In this document: positions 54,445-63,226 of the stretch, piece after piece | Numbering within the stretch: the stretch's first letter is position 1 | How the letters are laid out: each line of letters opens with the position of its first letter | Source of the DNA: an uncultured Acetobacteraceae bacterium | GTDB taxonomy: Bacteria > Pseudomonadota > Alphaproteobacteria > Acetobacterales > Acetobacteraceae | Length of the DNA: 64,000 bases | Assembly (NCBI GenBank): GCA_903877125.1 | Contig: CAIRCM010000211.1 | Coordinates: 1-64,000, forward strand | Reading direction: 5' to 3' | Program-made: the position numbers and the translations under genes | The notes under the pieces: model-generated | Told to the model about the DNA's origin: nothing | Databases searched by the model: none | Seen by the model: only the letters and a program-made list of their open reading frames with translations

Positions 54445-55737
54445 ATGCATATTGTCGATCGCCGGTTAAACCCCGGGGGCAAGAGCCTTGCCAATCGGCA
54501 ACGCTTTATTCGCCGCGCCCGCTCGATGATCAAGAAGTCGGTTCACGAGGCTTCCGGCAGCCGCAGCATCAAGGACGCCGATACCGGCGGCGAGCTGGTG
54601 CTGCCGGCACAAGGGGTCCGAGAACCGTCGTTCCGCCGAAGCGCATCGGGCGGCATTCGCGACTACCTGCTGCCGGGCAATAAGGAGTACACGGTCGGCG
54701 ACGAGATTCCCCGCCCGGAAAGTGGCGGCGGTGGCGGCGGCAGCGATGCCAGCCAGGACGGCGGGGGGGAGGACGAATTTCGTTTCGCGTTGTCCCGCGA
54801 CGAGTTCGTCGATCTGTTCCTCGACGATCTCGAACTGCCGGATCTCGCGAAACGACGGGTCGCGAATACCGAGGTCGTCACTTACGAGCGCGCCGGCTAT
54901 TCCGTCAGCGGCAATCCGACCAATCTTGCGCTGTTGCGGACGGTGCGGAACAGCTTGTCCCGCCGTATCGCGCTGCACCGCCCGAAGCCGGAGGAACTCC
55001 AAGCCCTGCGCGACGAAATCGGCCTGCTGGAGCCAGGCGACCGTCGCCGCATGCTGGAGGAGGAACTGGCTCGGAAAGAAAAACGTACGCTGTTGATCCC
55101 GTTCATCGATCCGTTGGATGTGCGCTACAAGCGATTCGACGCAACACCGAAGCCGGTGGCGCAGGCGGTCATGTTCTGCCTGATGGATGTGTCCGGATCG
55201 ATGACAGAACACATGAAGGATTTGGCGAAACGATTCTACATCCTTTTGTACATTTTCCTGAAACGTCGCTATAAAAACGTGGAACTGGTCTTCATTCGGC
55301 ACACGCACACGGCATCCGAAGTCGACGAGGACACATTCTTCCATAGCCCGGAAACCGGCGGTACGGTGGTGTCCACCGCGCTTGAGGAAATGCAACGGGT
55401 GATCGAAGATCGTTTCGATCCCTCTGCCTGGAACATCTACGCCGCACAGGCGTCGGATGGAGACAACACCGCTTCGGATAACGAACGGACCGCCAATCTG
55501 CTCGTGAACCGGATTCTGCCGGCCTGCCAGTACTACGCTTATCTGGAAGTCGGACGCGATATCGAACATTTTCCGCCGGGATTTATCCGCCGCGACAGCG
55601 ATTTGTGGCAAACCTACGAGGCCGTGGTTGCATCCGGTGCCCCGCTCGCGATGCGCAAGGTCGGGCACCGGCGCGATATCTACCCCGTGTTCCGGGACCT
55701 GTTCGCCCGCAAAGTCGGAACGGAGGCCGCCGCATGA
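54445..55737 (+). CDS. yeaH: YeaH/DUF444 family von Willebrand-like protein
   Basis: A 430-residue protein of the YeaH (DUF444) family. The MIDAS motif D-V-S-G-S occupies residues 248-252, so it probably binds metal and a partner like von Willebrand A domains do. Residues 94-110 form a Gly/Ser/Asp-rich linker. It is always linked to prkA and spoVR and probably works with the kinase. The stop overlaps the spoVR start by ATGA. Confidence 0.92.
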   Translation: MHIVDRRLNPGGKSLANRQRFIRRARSMIKKSVHEASGSRSIKDADTGGELVLPAQGVREPSFRRSASGGIRDYLLPGNKEYTVGDEIPRPESGGGGGGSDASQDGGGEDEFRFALSRDEFVDLFLDDLELPDLAKRRVANTEVVTYERAGYSVSGNPTNLALLRTVRNSLSRRIALHRPKPEELQALRDEIGLLEPGDRRRMLEEELARKEKRTLLIPFIDPLDVRYKRFDATPKPVAQAVMFCLMDVSGSMTEHMKDLAKRFYILLYIFLKRRYKNVELVFIRHTHTASEVDEDTFFHSPETGGTVVSTALEEMQRVIEDRFDPSAWNIYAAQASDGDNTASDNERTANLLVNRILPACQYYAYLEVGRDIEHFPPGFIRRDSDLWQTYEAVVASGAPLAMRKVGHRRDIYPVFRDLFARKVGTEAAA

Positions 55738-57290
55738 GCGCCACCCTGAAATCCGAACGTCCCTTGTTCGAAGGTGCGGACTGGGAATTTTCCACCGTGC
55801 AGCGTTGCCACGACGCGATTCAGGAAATCGCCGTGGGGGAAATGGGTCTGGACGTCTATCCCAACCAGATCGAAGTGATCGGCACCGAGCAGATGTTGGA
55901 TGCTTATTCGTCGATCGGTATGCCGTTGTTTTACAAGCACTGGTCCTTCGGCAAACATTTCGCTCGGGACGAGGCGATGTACCGGGCCGGTATGCAGGGG
56001 TTGGCCTACGAGATCGTCATCAATTCCAACCCCTGCATCAGCTACATCATGGAGGAAAATTCCGCCACGATGCAGACGTTGGTGATCGCGCACGCGGCGT
56101 TCGGGCATAATCACTTCTTCAAGAACAATTATCTGTTCAAGCAGTGGACGGATGCGGACGGCATTCTGGATTATCTGGAATTCGCCCGCGACTACGTCCT
56201 GCACTGCGAGGAAAAATATGGCGAGGCCGCCGTGGAAGCGCTGCTGGACGCGGGCCATGCGCTCATGAGCCACGGCGTGCACCGGTATCCGCGGGCGCGG
56301 GCCACCAACCTGAGGGCCGAAGAGAAGCGGGAGCGGGAGCGGCGGCTGCACGACGAACAGGTCTTCAATGACCTCTGGCGCACCGTTCCCGGGCAGGCCG
56401 CGGTTCGTCACGATCCGACGATGCTGGAGCGCCGCCGTGCACTGCTACAGCTGCCGGCGGAAAATATCCTGTATTTCTTGGAAAAATCGGCCCCTCGCCT
56501 GGCGCCCTGGCAGCGTGAGCTGCTGCGCATCGTGCGGCAGGTCGCGCAGTATTTTTACCCGCAGGGGCAGACGAAGCTGATGAACGAGGGATGTGCGACC
56601 TTCGTTCACTACAAGATCATGACACGGCTGCACGAAAAAGGTCAGCTCACCGACGGCGCGATGGTGGAGTTTCTGCGATCGCACACGAATGTCGTGTTCC
56701 AGCCGGACTACGACGACCGCCGGTATTCGGGGATCAATCCTTACGCGCTCGGTTTTGCGATGATGCAGGATATCGAACGCATCTGCATCGAGCCGACGGC
56801 CGAGGACATGCAGTATTTCCCCGATATCGCCGGCAAGGGCGACGCGATGGCGGTGTTGCGCGATATCTGGGCGAACTACCGGGACGAGAGCTTCATTCTT
56901 CAGTTTCTCAGTCCGCGGGTCATCCGTCATTTCGGCCTGTTCCACGTGCTGGACGATGGGGAATCAGCCAACCTGCGCGTGCGCGCGATTCACGACGAAC
57001 TCGGATACCGGAACATCAAGCGCACTCTGGCGGAACAATACGATGTCGGCTGGAGCACGCCGGACATACAGGTGGTCGATGTCGATCTCGCCGGGGATCG
57101 CAAGCTGATCGTGCACCACAGGGTCTTGAACAAGATCCTGCTGGAGGAAAACGACGCGAAACTGGTGCTTCAGCATCTCGCCGATCTGTGGGGCTACGAC
57201 GTCCTGATGAAGGAAGTCGACGCCACCACGGACGCGGTTCTGAAAGAGCACGTGGTCTCCCCCCGTCCGGGGATATTGGGCGGGGGTTAG
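55734..57290 (+). CDS. spoVR: SpoVR family protein
   Basis: A 518-residue protein of the SpoVR/YcgB family. It opens with the family's W-E-F-S-T-V-Q-x-C-H-D-A-I-Q-E-I-A block (residues 15-30) and continues through Y-P-N-Q-I-E-V-I. The function of SpoVR is unknown in detail, though it affects spore cortex in Bacillus and is part of the stress cluster prkA-yeaH-spoVR in Gram-negatives. It overlaps yeaH by ATGA. It ends convergent with ada, sharing four bases. Confidence 0.92.
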   Translation: MSATLKSERPLFEGADWEFSTVQRCHDAIQEIAVGEMGLDVYPNQIEVIGTEQMLDAYSSIGMPLFYKHWSFGKHFARDEAMYRAGMQGLAYEIVINSNPCISYIMEENSATMQTLVIAHAAFGHNHFFKNNYLFKQWTDADGILDYLEFARDYVLHCEEKYGEAAVEALLDAGHALMSHGVHRYPRARATNLRAEEKRERERRLHDEQVFNDLWRTVPGQAAVRHDPTMLERRRALLQLPAENILYFLEKSAPRLAPWQRELLRIVRQVAQYFYPQGQTKLMNEGCATFVHYKIMTRLHEKGQLTDGAMVEFLRSHTNVVFQPDYDDRRYSGINPYALGFAMMQDIERICIEPTAEDMQYFPDIAGKGDAMAVLRDIWANYRDESFILQFLSPRVIRHFGLFHVLDDGESANLRVRAIHDELGYRNIKRTLAEQYDVGWSTPDIQVVDVDLAGDRKLIVHHRVLNKILLEENDAKLVLQHLADLWGYDVLMKEVDATTDAVLKEHVVSPRPGILGGG

Positions 57291-58333
57291 TCGGCCAGCG
57301 CCCGTTCTCCGGCGAGTAGGGCTTTCTTCCGTGGCACGCCCCACCGATACCCAGTGAGGTTGCCGTCGCTGCCGACCACGCGATGGCATGGCACCGCGAG
57401 GGACACCGGGTTGGTGGCGCATCCCCGCGCCACCGCTCGGATGGCTCGGGGGTTTCCGACCATCTCGGCGAGTTGCGCGTAGGTTCGGGTTTGGCCGGGG
57501 GGTATCTGGCACAAAGTGCGCCAGCCGCGCTGCTGAAACGCGGTGCCTCGGAGGTCCAACGGCAGTTCCAGCGCCTGCTTCGGCTCCCGCAGGAAGTCCA
57601 ACACGGCGGCCATCGACGAAGCCAAGGCGGCGTCGTCCTGGATGACGGTTGCCTTCGGAAACCGCTGTCTCAGGTCCCCCATCAGCGCGTCGTCCGGTTC
57701 GGCGAAGCCGAGGAAGCACACACCTTTGTCGGTCGCACCGACCAGCAACCGGCCGAATGGGCAATCGGCGAAGGCGGTGCGAATGATCTCGCCGTCCCCG
57801 CCCCTGCGGGCCGCACCGGGTGTCATGCCCAGGAGGGTGCCGGTTTTCTCGTAGACACGGCTTTCGGAGCCAAATCCGGAGTCCAGCACGGCGTCGACAA
57901 CTCGCGCGCCACCGGCCAACGAAGCTTGCAACCGCCGCGCCCGTACGCCCTCGGCGTAGCTGCGGGGGGTGACGCCGGTGTGGTCGCGGAACATCCGCAG
58001 GAAGTGGAAGCGGGAGTACCCGGCGCGTTTTGCCAGTGTGTCGAGGGATGGCATTGCCTCGGTTTCGGCGATGAAGGCACAGGCGTCGCGCACGACTTCC
58101 TGTGCCAGGCGTGCGCGATCCCCCTTGGGATCGCAGCGCTTGCAGGCCCTGAATCCCGCCTGCTCGGCGGACGTGGGGTCGGGGAAGAATCGCACGTTCT
58201 TGCGCAGCGGCGGGGGGGATGGGCAGCCAATGCGGCAATAAACGCCCATCGTGGTGACGGCGTAGAGTGCGTCGTCGGTGGCCTCCCGGGCCAGTACGCG
58301 CTGCCATAAGGCTTCTTCGTGGGTAGTGCTCAT
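57287..58333 (-). CDS. ada: Ada: bifunctional methylation regulator and O6-methylguanine-DNA methyltransferase
   Basis: A 348-residue protein with the full Ada layout. N-terminal zinc site Cys33, Cys37, Cys64, Cys67 (V-Y-C-R-I-G-C and A-C-K-R-C) takes a methyl group from DNA phosphotriesters and turns the protein into an activator. An AraC-type HTH pair follows (about 75-175). The C-terminal methyltransferase has P-C-H-R at 315-318, with Cys316 as the acceptor for O6-methylguanine. The start at 58333 was chosen by homology; the 36 bases before it are open but not conserved. It converges on spoVR. Confidence 0.92.
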   Translation of the reverse strand: MSTTHEEALWQRVLAREATDDALYAVTTMGVYCRIGCPSPPPLRKNVRFFPDPTSAEQAGFRACKRCDPKGDRARLAQEVVRDACAFIAETEAMPSLDTLAKRAGYSRFHFLRMFRDHTGVTPRSYAEGVRARRLQASLAGGARVVDAVLDSGFGSESRVYEKTGTLLGMTPGAARRGGDGEIIRTAFADCPFGRLLVGATDKGVCFLGFAEPDDALMGDLRQRFPKATVIQDDAALASSMAAVLDFLREPKQALELPLDLRGTAFQQRGWRTLCQIPPGQTRTYAQLAEMVGNPRAIRAVARGCATNPVSLAVPCHRVVGSDGNLTGYRWGVPRKKALLAGERALAD

Positions 58334-58386
58334 GCCGCCAATGTGGCGTGCCGGATGGCGTGGCGCCATCCGGGCATTGCGGTCAC

Positions 58387-59457
58387 TCAGTGCAGGACGA
58401 TTTCCACGCGCCGGTTCTGCGGCTCCCGCACGCCGGGGCCGGTGGGAACCAGGAGATGGGTGTCGCCGGATGCGGTGATTGCGATATCGGTCTTCGCCAC
58501 CCCGTCGTGCACCAGTTCCGCGGCCACCGCCTGGGCGCGGCGCATCGACAGGCCCTGGTTATAGGTGTGTGAGCCGGAGGTGTCGGCGTTGCCGTTCACG
58601 TCGATTCGGGTGTGCACACCTTTCCCGGCCGCCGTGGCGGCGTCACGAACGATCCCGCGGGCCCGATCGGTCAAAGTTGCTTTGTCCCAATCGAAGAACA
58701 CGAGGTAGGACCGGGCGGCTGGGGCCGGCACAGGTGCCGCGGTGGCCGGCATTTGCGGCGGGGGCACGTCGAATGCATAGCGGACGCCGATGATGAAGTT
58801 ATGTTCGATCTGGGAGTGCAGCTTGATCTGCGCCGCCGCCCCGCCCGGCAGGGCGCCGTTGAATTTCTCGCCGCCAAGGATGTCCATCACCCGGTATTCC
58901 GGGGCGATCGAAAGTCCGGGCACGTTCGGCACCGGGAAGGACAGTCCGGCGATGGCCTGCGCCGCGAAGGCGCCCTGGCTGCCGTTCGCCCGATAGGAGA
59001 AGGGGCCGCCGACCTGGCTCGTGATTGCGCTGTTGAGGTTGGTGATCTGGTAGCCCACGCCGACGCCCAGATAGGGGTAGAGCCAGGGCAGGCCGATATC
59101 CATGTCGAACAGCGCGTTGGCCATGACGCCGTAATGCGTCACCGACCCGCTGGCGGTGAATGGGCTGGCGACCCGTCCCAAACCGGCAAAGTTCGCCTGA
59201 TTGAAGTTACCTTCGATTTCGAAGCGGGCGCCGTTGCCCAGGGCGTAGCCCACGCTGCCCATCAGGTCGTAACCCAGCGTCTGCTGCATGCGCAGGTGGC
59301 TGCCACGGAACGCGGCATTGTTGTCGCTGGTGCCGGTGTTCTGAGCTGACTGGGCTCCAACGCCGCCGCTTATGTAGAAACCCTGAATGGGCTGCGCGCG
59401 AGCGGCGAACGGAAGCGCGGCGACGACGGTCGCCAGAAGCATCGCGCGTAGTTGCAT
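58387..59457 (-). CDS. OmpA-like outer membrane protein
   Basis: A 356-residue outer membrane protein. A signal peptide ends A-R-A at about residue 21. The N-terminal beta-barrel (about 25-240) has F-Y-I-S-G-G-V-G-like strands. A proline/alanine linker leads into a C-terminal OmpA-type peptidoglycan-binding domain (about 250-356) with F-F-D-W-D-K, G-x-A-D-T-S-G-S and N-x-x-L-S-x-x-R-A. The last 16 residues are nearly identical to those of the next gene's product. The ATG at 59457 follows GGAG by eight bases. Confidence 0.88.
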   Translation of the reverse strand: MQLRAMLLATVVAALPFAARAQPIQGFYISGGVGAQSAQNTGTSDNNAAFRGSHLRMQQTLGYDLMGSVGYALGNGARFEIEGNFNQANFAGLGRVASPFTASGSVTHYGVMANALFDMDIGLPWLYPYLGVGVGYQITNLNSAITSQVGGPFSYRANGSQGAFAAQAIAGLSFPVPNVPGLSIAPEYRVMDILGGEKFNGALPGGAAAQIKLHSQIEHNFIIGVRYAFDVPPPQMPATAAPVPAPAARSYLVFFDWDKATLTDRARGIVRDAATAAGKGVHTRIDVNGNADTSGSHTYNQGLSMRRAQAVAAELVHDGVAKTDIAITASGDTHLLVPTGPGVREPQNRRVEIVLH

Positions 59458-59535
59458 TGTCTCATCTCCTGCCGGACAGCGTTTGGTCGCTTCCGGCATA
59501 ATGATTCGCGGGTATCGTTGGCAAGCGATCTCAAC

Positions 59536-59564
59536 AAAAAGGGGCGCTCCGGAAGGAGCGCCCC
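59536..59564 (-). terminator. Rho-independent terminator of the second OmpA-like gene
   Basis: On the minus strand GGGGCGCTCC, loop TTCC, GGAGCGCCCC and a TTTTTG run make a textbook intrinsic terminator. It lies 27 bases after the stop of the OmpA-like gene at 59591, so that gene is probably its own transcription unit, separate from the paralogue that starts at 59457. Confidence 0.9.
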
Positions 59565-59590
59565 AATTCCGTTCACCGAAGTGACGTCGC

Positions 59591-60559
59591 TTAGTGGATG
59601 ATGATTTCCACGCGGCGGTTCTGCGGTTCCCGCACGTTCGGGCCGGTCGGCACGAGCAGGTGGGTTTCGCCGAACGCGCTGATCGCGATGGCGGTCTTGG
59701 GAACGCCGTCCTTGACGAGTTCGGCGGCGACCGTTTGCGCACGGCGCATCGACAGGCCCTGGTTGTAACGCGGCGAGCCCGAGGTGTCGGTGTAACCGTT
59801 CACGTCGATCTTCGTGTAGGCCACCTTGGCGGAGCTCGCGGCGGCGTCGGCGATGATGCCGCGCGCACGGGCCGTCAGGTTCGACTTATCCCAATCGAAG
59901 AACACGAGGTAGGAACGGCTCGGAGCGGCGACCGGCGGCGGGGTCACGACCGGCGCGGGGGCGGCGGCGACGAAGGCGTAACGCACGCCGAGCAGCAGGC
60001 TGTGGTTGTAGTTGTTGGTCGAGGACACACCGTTGTAGTTGCGGTTGCCGGCCAGACCCATGAAGCGGTACTCGGCGGTGACGGCCAGGTTGGCGTCGAC
60101 CGGGATCGCAGCGCCCAGGATGCCCTGATACGCTAAGGAACCCTTCGTGGTGCTAACCATGGAGAGGCGTTCGGCTTCGTAACCGACACCGGCGCCGACA
60201 TACGGCACGAACGCGGGGCTCAGGCCGTTGAAGTCATACAGCGCGTTGACCATGGCGCCGTATTTCTGCTCGTTGCCGCTGTTGCTGCCGGCGGTCGACG
60301 GCAGGCTGTTGTAACGGTAGTTGCCTTCGATTTCAGCACGGAAGCCATTGCCGAAGCCATAACCGATGCTGGCCAAGCCGACGAAGCCAACCTTCGGGCT
60401 GATCGACGTGCCGGTACTGCCGGTCACGGTGAAGGACTCGCTCTGCATCAGGTTCGCACCGACGCCAGCGCCGATGTACAGGCCGTCGATCGGCTGCGCG
60501 TTTGCAGCGAGGGGAAGCGCCACCAGTGTGGCGGCGAATACTGCGCTCCGTAGCGTCAT
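59591..60559 (-). CDS. OmpA-like outer membrane protein (tandem paralogue)
   Basis: A 322-residue outer membrane protein, paralogous to its downstream neighbour. A signal peptide ends A-N-A near residue 21. The N-terminal beta-barrel carries Y-I-G-A-G-V-G-A-N and V-P-Y-V-G-A-G-V-G-Y. A Val/Pro-rich linker with A-P-A-P-V-V-T-P-P-P leads to the OmpA C-terminal domain with F-F-D-W-D-K-S-N-L and G-Y-T-D-T-S-G-S. CAGGAGACAGCAC precedes the ATG at 60559. A strong terminator follows. It probably links the outer membrane to peptidoglycan. Confidence 0.88.
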   Translation of the reverse strand: MTLRSAVFAATLVALPLAANAQPIDGLYIGAGVGANLMQSESFTVTGSTGTSISPKVGFVGLASIGYGFGNGFRAEIEGNYRYNSLPSTAGSNSGNEQKYGAMVNALYDFNGLSPAFVPYVGAGVGYEAERLSMVSTTKGSLAYQGILGAAIPVDANLAVTAEYRFMGLAGNRNYNGVSSTNNYNHSLLLGVRYAFVAAAPAPVVTPPPVAAPSRSYLVFFDWDKSNLTARARGIIADAAASSAKVAYTKIDVNGYTDTSGSPRYNQGLSMRRAQTVAAELVKDGVPKTAIAISAFGETHLLVPTGPNVREPQNRRVEIIIH

Positions 60560-60747
60560 GTGCTGTCTCCTGTTTGAATGTCGTGCGCGGGCGAACTTTC
60601 CGGCGACACGTGCCGAACCCGCTCAACCACGCGGTGACTACACTATTAGGGCTGCCCGTTGGGCTTGGCGAGAGGCTGGCAGCAGCTTTCGACCGATGTG
60701 TTGCCCAAACGCCACACAGCTCGGCGCCACTGCAACAGGCCTTGGTC

Positions 60748-60843
60748 TGGCGGAAGAGAGCAGGAGTCGAACCTACCCAGGACCGCTTTGCCGCCCCAAC
60801 CGGGTTTGAAGTCCGGCCGGCCCACCGGGGCCGCTTCTCTTCC
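60748..60843 (-). tRNA. selC: tRNA-Sec (anticodon UCA, CCA encoded)
   Basis: Read on the minus strand, this 96-base gene has an eight-base acceptor stem GGAAGAGA/TCTCTTCC, G73 and encoded CCA (60750-60748). The six-base D stem CGGCCC/GGGCCG, the long variable arm and the TTCGACTCC T-loop are those of bacterial tRNA-Sec. The anticodon TCA is at 60809-60807 inside the loop CTTCAAA. It matches the Escherichia coli gene closely in order and in the G-A-C-T-T-C-A-A-A segment. selA lies 18 bases upstream of it. Confidence 0.97.
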
Positions 60844-60861
60844 GTCGCCACTATGGACGTT

Positions 60862-62214
60862 TTAAGACGCCGCGTGAAGTTGCGCGGCGAAATCGGCCTC
60901 TTCCCTCGGTTCCAGGCAACGGCAATCCAGCCAGATCCGGTCTCGCGCAATCCGGCCGACAACCGGACGGGGCATGGATCGCAGTGTCGCGGCCAATGAT
61001 TCGAGCGCCCCACCCCCAAGCGTCACCGCCGCGGAGGGCAGCAGATCCACCGGCAACGCGCCGGAGCCGATCTGGCTGCGGCATGGCTCCACCGCGACGG
61101 GCCGGTCCGGAAAGGCGCGTTGCAACAACGCAGCCATGCGTTGAGCGGTCGCCTCGATATCCGCCGCTGGGCGGGTTAGCAGCCGTAGGGCGGGCAAGGT
61201 CGCGGCCAACCGGTCGGGGTCCAAATAGAGCCGCAGCACGACTTCCAGCGCGGCGATCCGGCCCTTGTCCAGGCGCAATGCCCGCTTCAACGGATTGGCG
61301 TTGATGCGGGCGATCACGGTTTTGTTACCGACGATCAACCCGGCCTGCGGGCCGCCGAGCAGCTTGTCGCCGGAGAAGGTGACGACGTCGGCACCGGCGG
61401 CGAGGGCTTCGGATGGGGTCGGTTCATGCGGCAGATCCCAGCGCGCGAGGTCCACCAGGCTGCCGCTGCCCAGATCCTCGATCAACGGCAGACCGGCGTC
61501 ATGGGCGATCCGGGCGAGCGCATCGGTCGGTACGGACGCGGTGAACCCTTCGATCGCGTAGTTTGCCTGATGCACGCGCATCAGCGCCGCCGTGTCCGGA
61601 CCGATTGCCTGGACATAATCCCGGGGATGCGTGCGGTTGGTCGTGCCGACCTCATGTAGAATGGCCCCGGCGCGACTCATTATATCCGGCACGCGGAAGG
61701 CGCCGCCGATTTCGATCAGTTCGCCGCGCGAGACCGGCACTTTTTTGCCGAGTGCCAGCGTGTTCAGCACCAGCATGACCGCGGCGGCGTTGTTGTTGAC
61801 GACCGTCGCGGCTTCCGCCCCCGTCAGGCGGCAGATGAGTGGCGCGATATGATCGTCCCGCTCGCCGCGCCGGCCGGTGCGCAGGTCGAATTCCAGATTG
61901 GTCGGGGATCGCATCGCCTCCGCCGCGGCTTCCGCTGCCTCGGGCGGCATGGGCGATCGGCCGAGGTTCGTGTGAAGCACCGTGCCGGTGAGGTTGAAGA
62001 CCGGCTTCTGCGACCGACCGAACGAGGCGGCAAGGACGTCTGCCGCTTCGTCCAGGATGTCTTCGGCCGGTGCGTTGAAGCGCCGCGCCTCCCGCCGGTC
62101 GGCCAGGATGCCGCGCAACGCCGCGATCGTCGCCGTGCGGCCAAAGCGTGCCAGGAGCACCGCGGCGGTTGGGGTGCGCAGGAGGAAGTCGAGGGACGGA
62201 AGGGGGCTGGTCAT
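60862..62214 (-). CDS. selA: L-seryl-tRNA(Sec) selenium transferase
   Basis: A 450-residue PLP enzyme that converts seryl-tRNA(Sec) to selenocysteinyl-tRNA(Sec) with selenophosphate. The PLP lysine is Lys284 in [13 protein letters not shown]. The N-terminal tRNA-binding helices (1-70) and [13 protein letters not shown] at 74-86 are typical. The ATG at 62214 was chosen as it gives the usual length and N-terminus; ribosome binding is weak. The gene is directly followed by the tRNA-Sec gene on the same strand, so both parts of the selenocysteine pathway are linked. selB and selD are not in the window. Confidence 0.95.
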   Translation of the reverse strand: MTSPLPSLDFLLRTPTAAVLLARFGRTATIAALRGILADRREARRFNAPAEDILDEAADVLAASFGRSQKPVFNLTGTVLHTNLGRSPMPPEAAEAAAEAMRSPTNLEFDLRTGRRGERDDHIAPLICRLTGAEAATVVNNNAAAVMLVLNTLALGKKVPVSRGELIEIGGAFRVPDIMSRAGAILHEVGTTNRTHPRDYVQAIGPDTAALMRVHQANYAIEGFTASVPTDALARIAHDAGLPLIEDLGSGSLVDLARWDLPHEPTPSEALAAGADVVTFSGDKLLGGPQAGLIVGNKTVIARINANPLKRALRLDKGRIAALEVVLRLYLDPDRLAATLPALRLLTRPAADIEATAQRMAALLQRAFPDRPVAVEPCRSQIGSGALPVDLLPSAAVTLGGGALESLAATLRSMPRPVVGRIARDRIWLDCRCLEPREEADFAAQLHAAS

Positions 62215-62296
62215 GTGGGCGCATCCTAGGGCCGCTGGTTTGGCCGGCAAGCTGTGCCCGATTGCGCCGCGATCCCGCCCATGCTCACACTGGCTC

Positions 62297-63175
62297 ATGC
62301 CAAACATTGCTATCATTGGGCCAGGAGCCATCGGCGGGATCGTCGCGGCTTGGCTTGCGCAATCGACCGCCAACGCGGTGTCACTGTGTGCGCGCGCGCC
62401 TTTGTCCGGTTTGCGGATCGACACGCCGCGCGGACCGATCGCGGCATCGCCAACGATTTGGCTGGCGGCGGATCAGGCCACGCCGGTCGACTGGGTGATG
62501 ATCGCCACCAAGGCGTACGATGTCGCGGGTGCGGCGGCATGGCTGCCGGGGCTGATCGGTGCGGGAACCCGTATCGCGATCCTGCAGAACGGGGTGGAGC
62601 ATATCGAACGCTTCTCACCCTACGCCGATCCCGCGATCCTGCTTCCCGTCGTGGTCGATATCCCAGCCGAACGCTCAGGGCCTGGCCAGGTGCGGCAACG
62701 GCGGGAAGGCACGCTGGTCGTCGCGGACACGCCGAGCGGCCGGGATTTCGTCGCGCTTTTCGACGGTGCGGGCATCGATGTCTCCACCGACCCCGATCTG
62801 AAGTCCAGGGTCTGGCGCAAACTCGCCATCAACTGCGCCGGTGCGGTGTCGGCTATGACGCTCCAACCCGCTTGGGTGTCCCATCGGTCGGATATCGCCG
62901 AGATCATGCGGGAGATGGTGCGCGAATGCCTTGCGGTCGCTCGGGCCGAGGGTGCGACGCTGCCGGACAGTTTGCCCGACGAAGTTGTTGCCGGATACCA
63001 GCAGAGCCCGCCGGACTCGGTCAATTCCCTGCATGCGGACCGTGCCGCGGGGCGGGCGATGGAGGTCGATGCACGCAACGGCGTCATCGTCCGGATCGGC
63101 GCCAGACATGGCATCGCGGCGCCGGTGAACAAGATGATTGTCGCTTTGCTGAACGCCGCGGCCGGGGTTACCTGA
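62297..63175 (+). CDS. 2-dehydropantoate 2-reductase family protein
   Basis: A 292-residue Rossmann-fold oxidoreductase of the PanE/ApbA family, which reduces ketopantoate to pantoate with NADPH in CoA synthesis. The N-terminal G-P-G-A-I-G-G (residues 8-14) binds the cofactor. The K in T-K-A-Y-D near 75, Q-N-G-V-E near 101-105 and the C-terminal [10 protein letters not shown] near 258-267 belong to the ketopantoate reductase pattern. The product is a PanE homologue; other substrates are known within the family. The ATG at 62297 lies in the 82-base gap from selA, which it diverges from. Confidence 0.85.
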   Translation: MPNIAIIGPGAIGGIVAAWLAQSTANAVSLCARAPLSGLRIDTPRGPIAASPTIWLAADQATPVDWVMIATKAYDVAGAAAWLPGLIGAGTRIAILQNGVEHIERFSPYADPAILLPVVVDIPAERSGPGQVRQRREGTLVVADTPSGRDFVALFDGAGIDVSTDPDLKSRVWRKLAINCAGAVSAMTLQPAWVSHRSDIAEIMREMVRECLAVARAEGATLPDSLPDEVVAGYQQSPPDSVNSLHADRAAGRAMEVDARNGVIVRIGARHGIAAPVNKMIVALLNAAAGVT

Positions 63176-63226
63176 GGCAACGGCGTCCGTTATCATCGTT
63201 TCAGGCCCACCCGAGAAAGCGAACGA

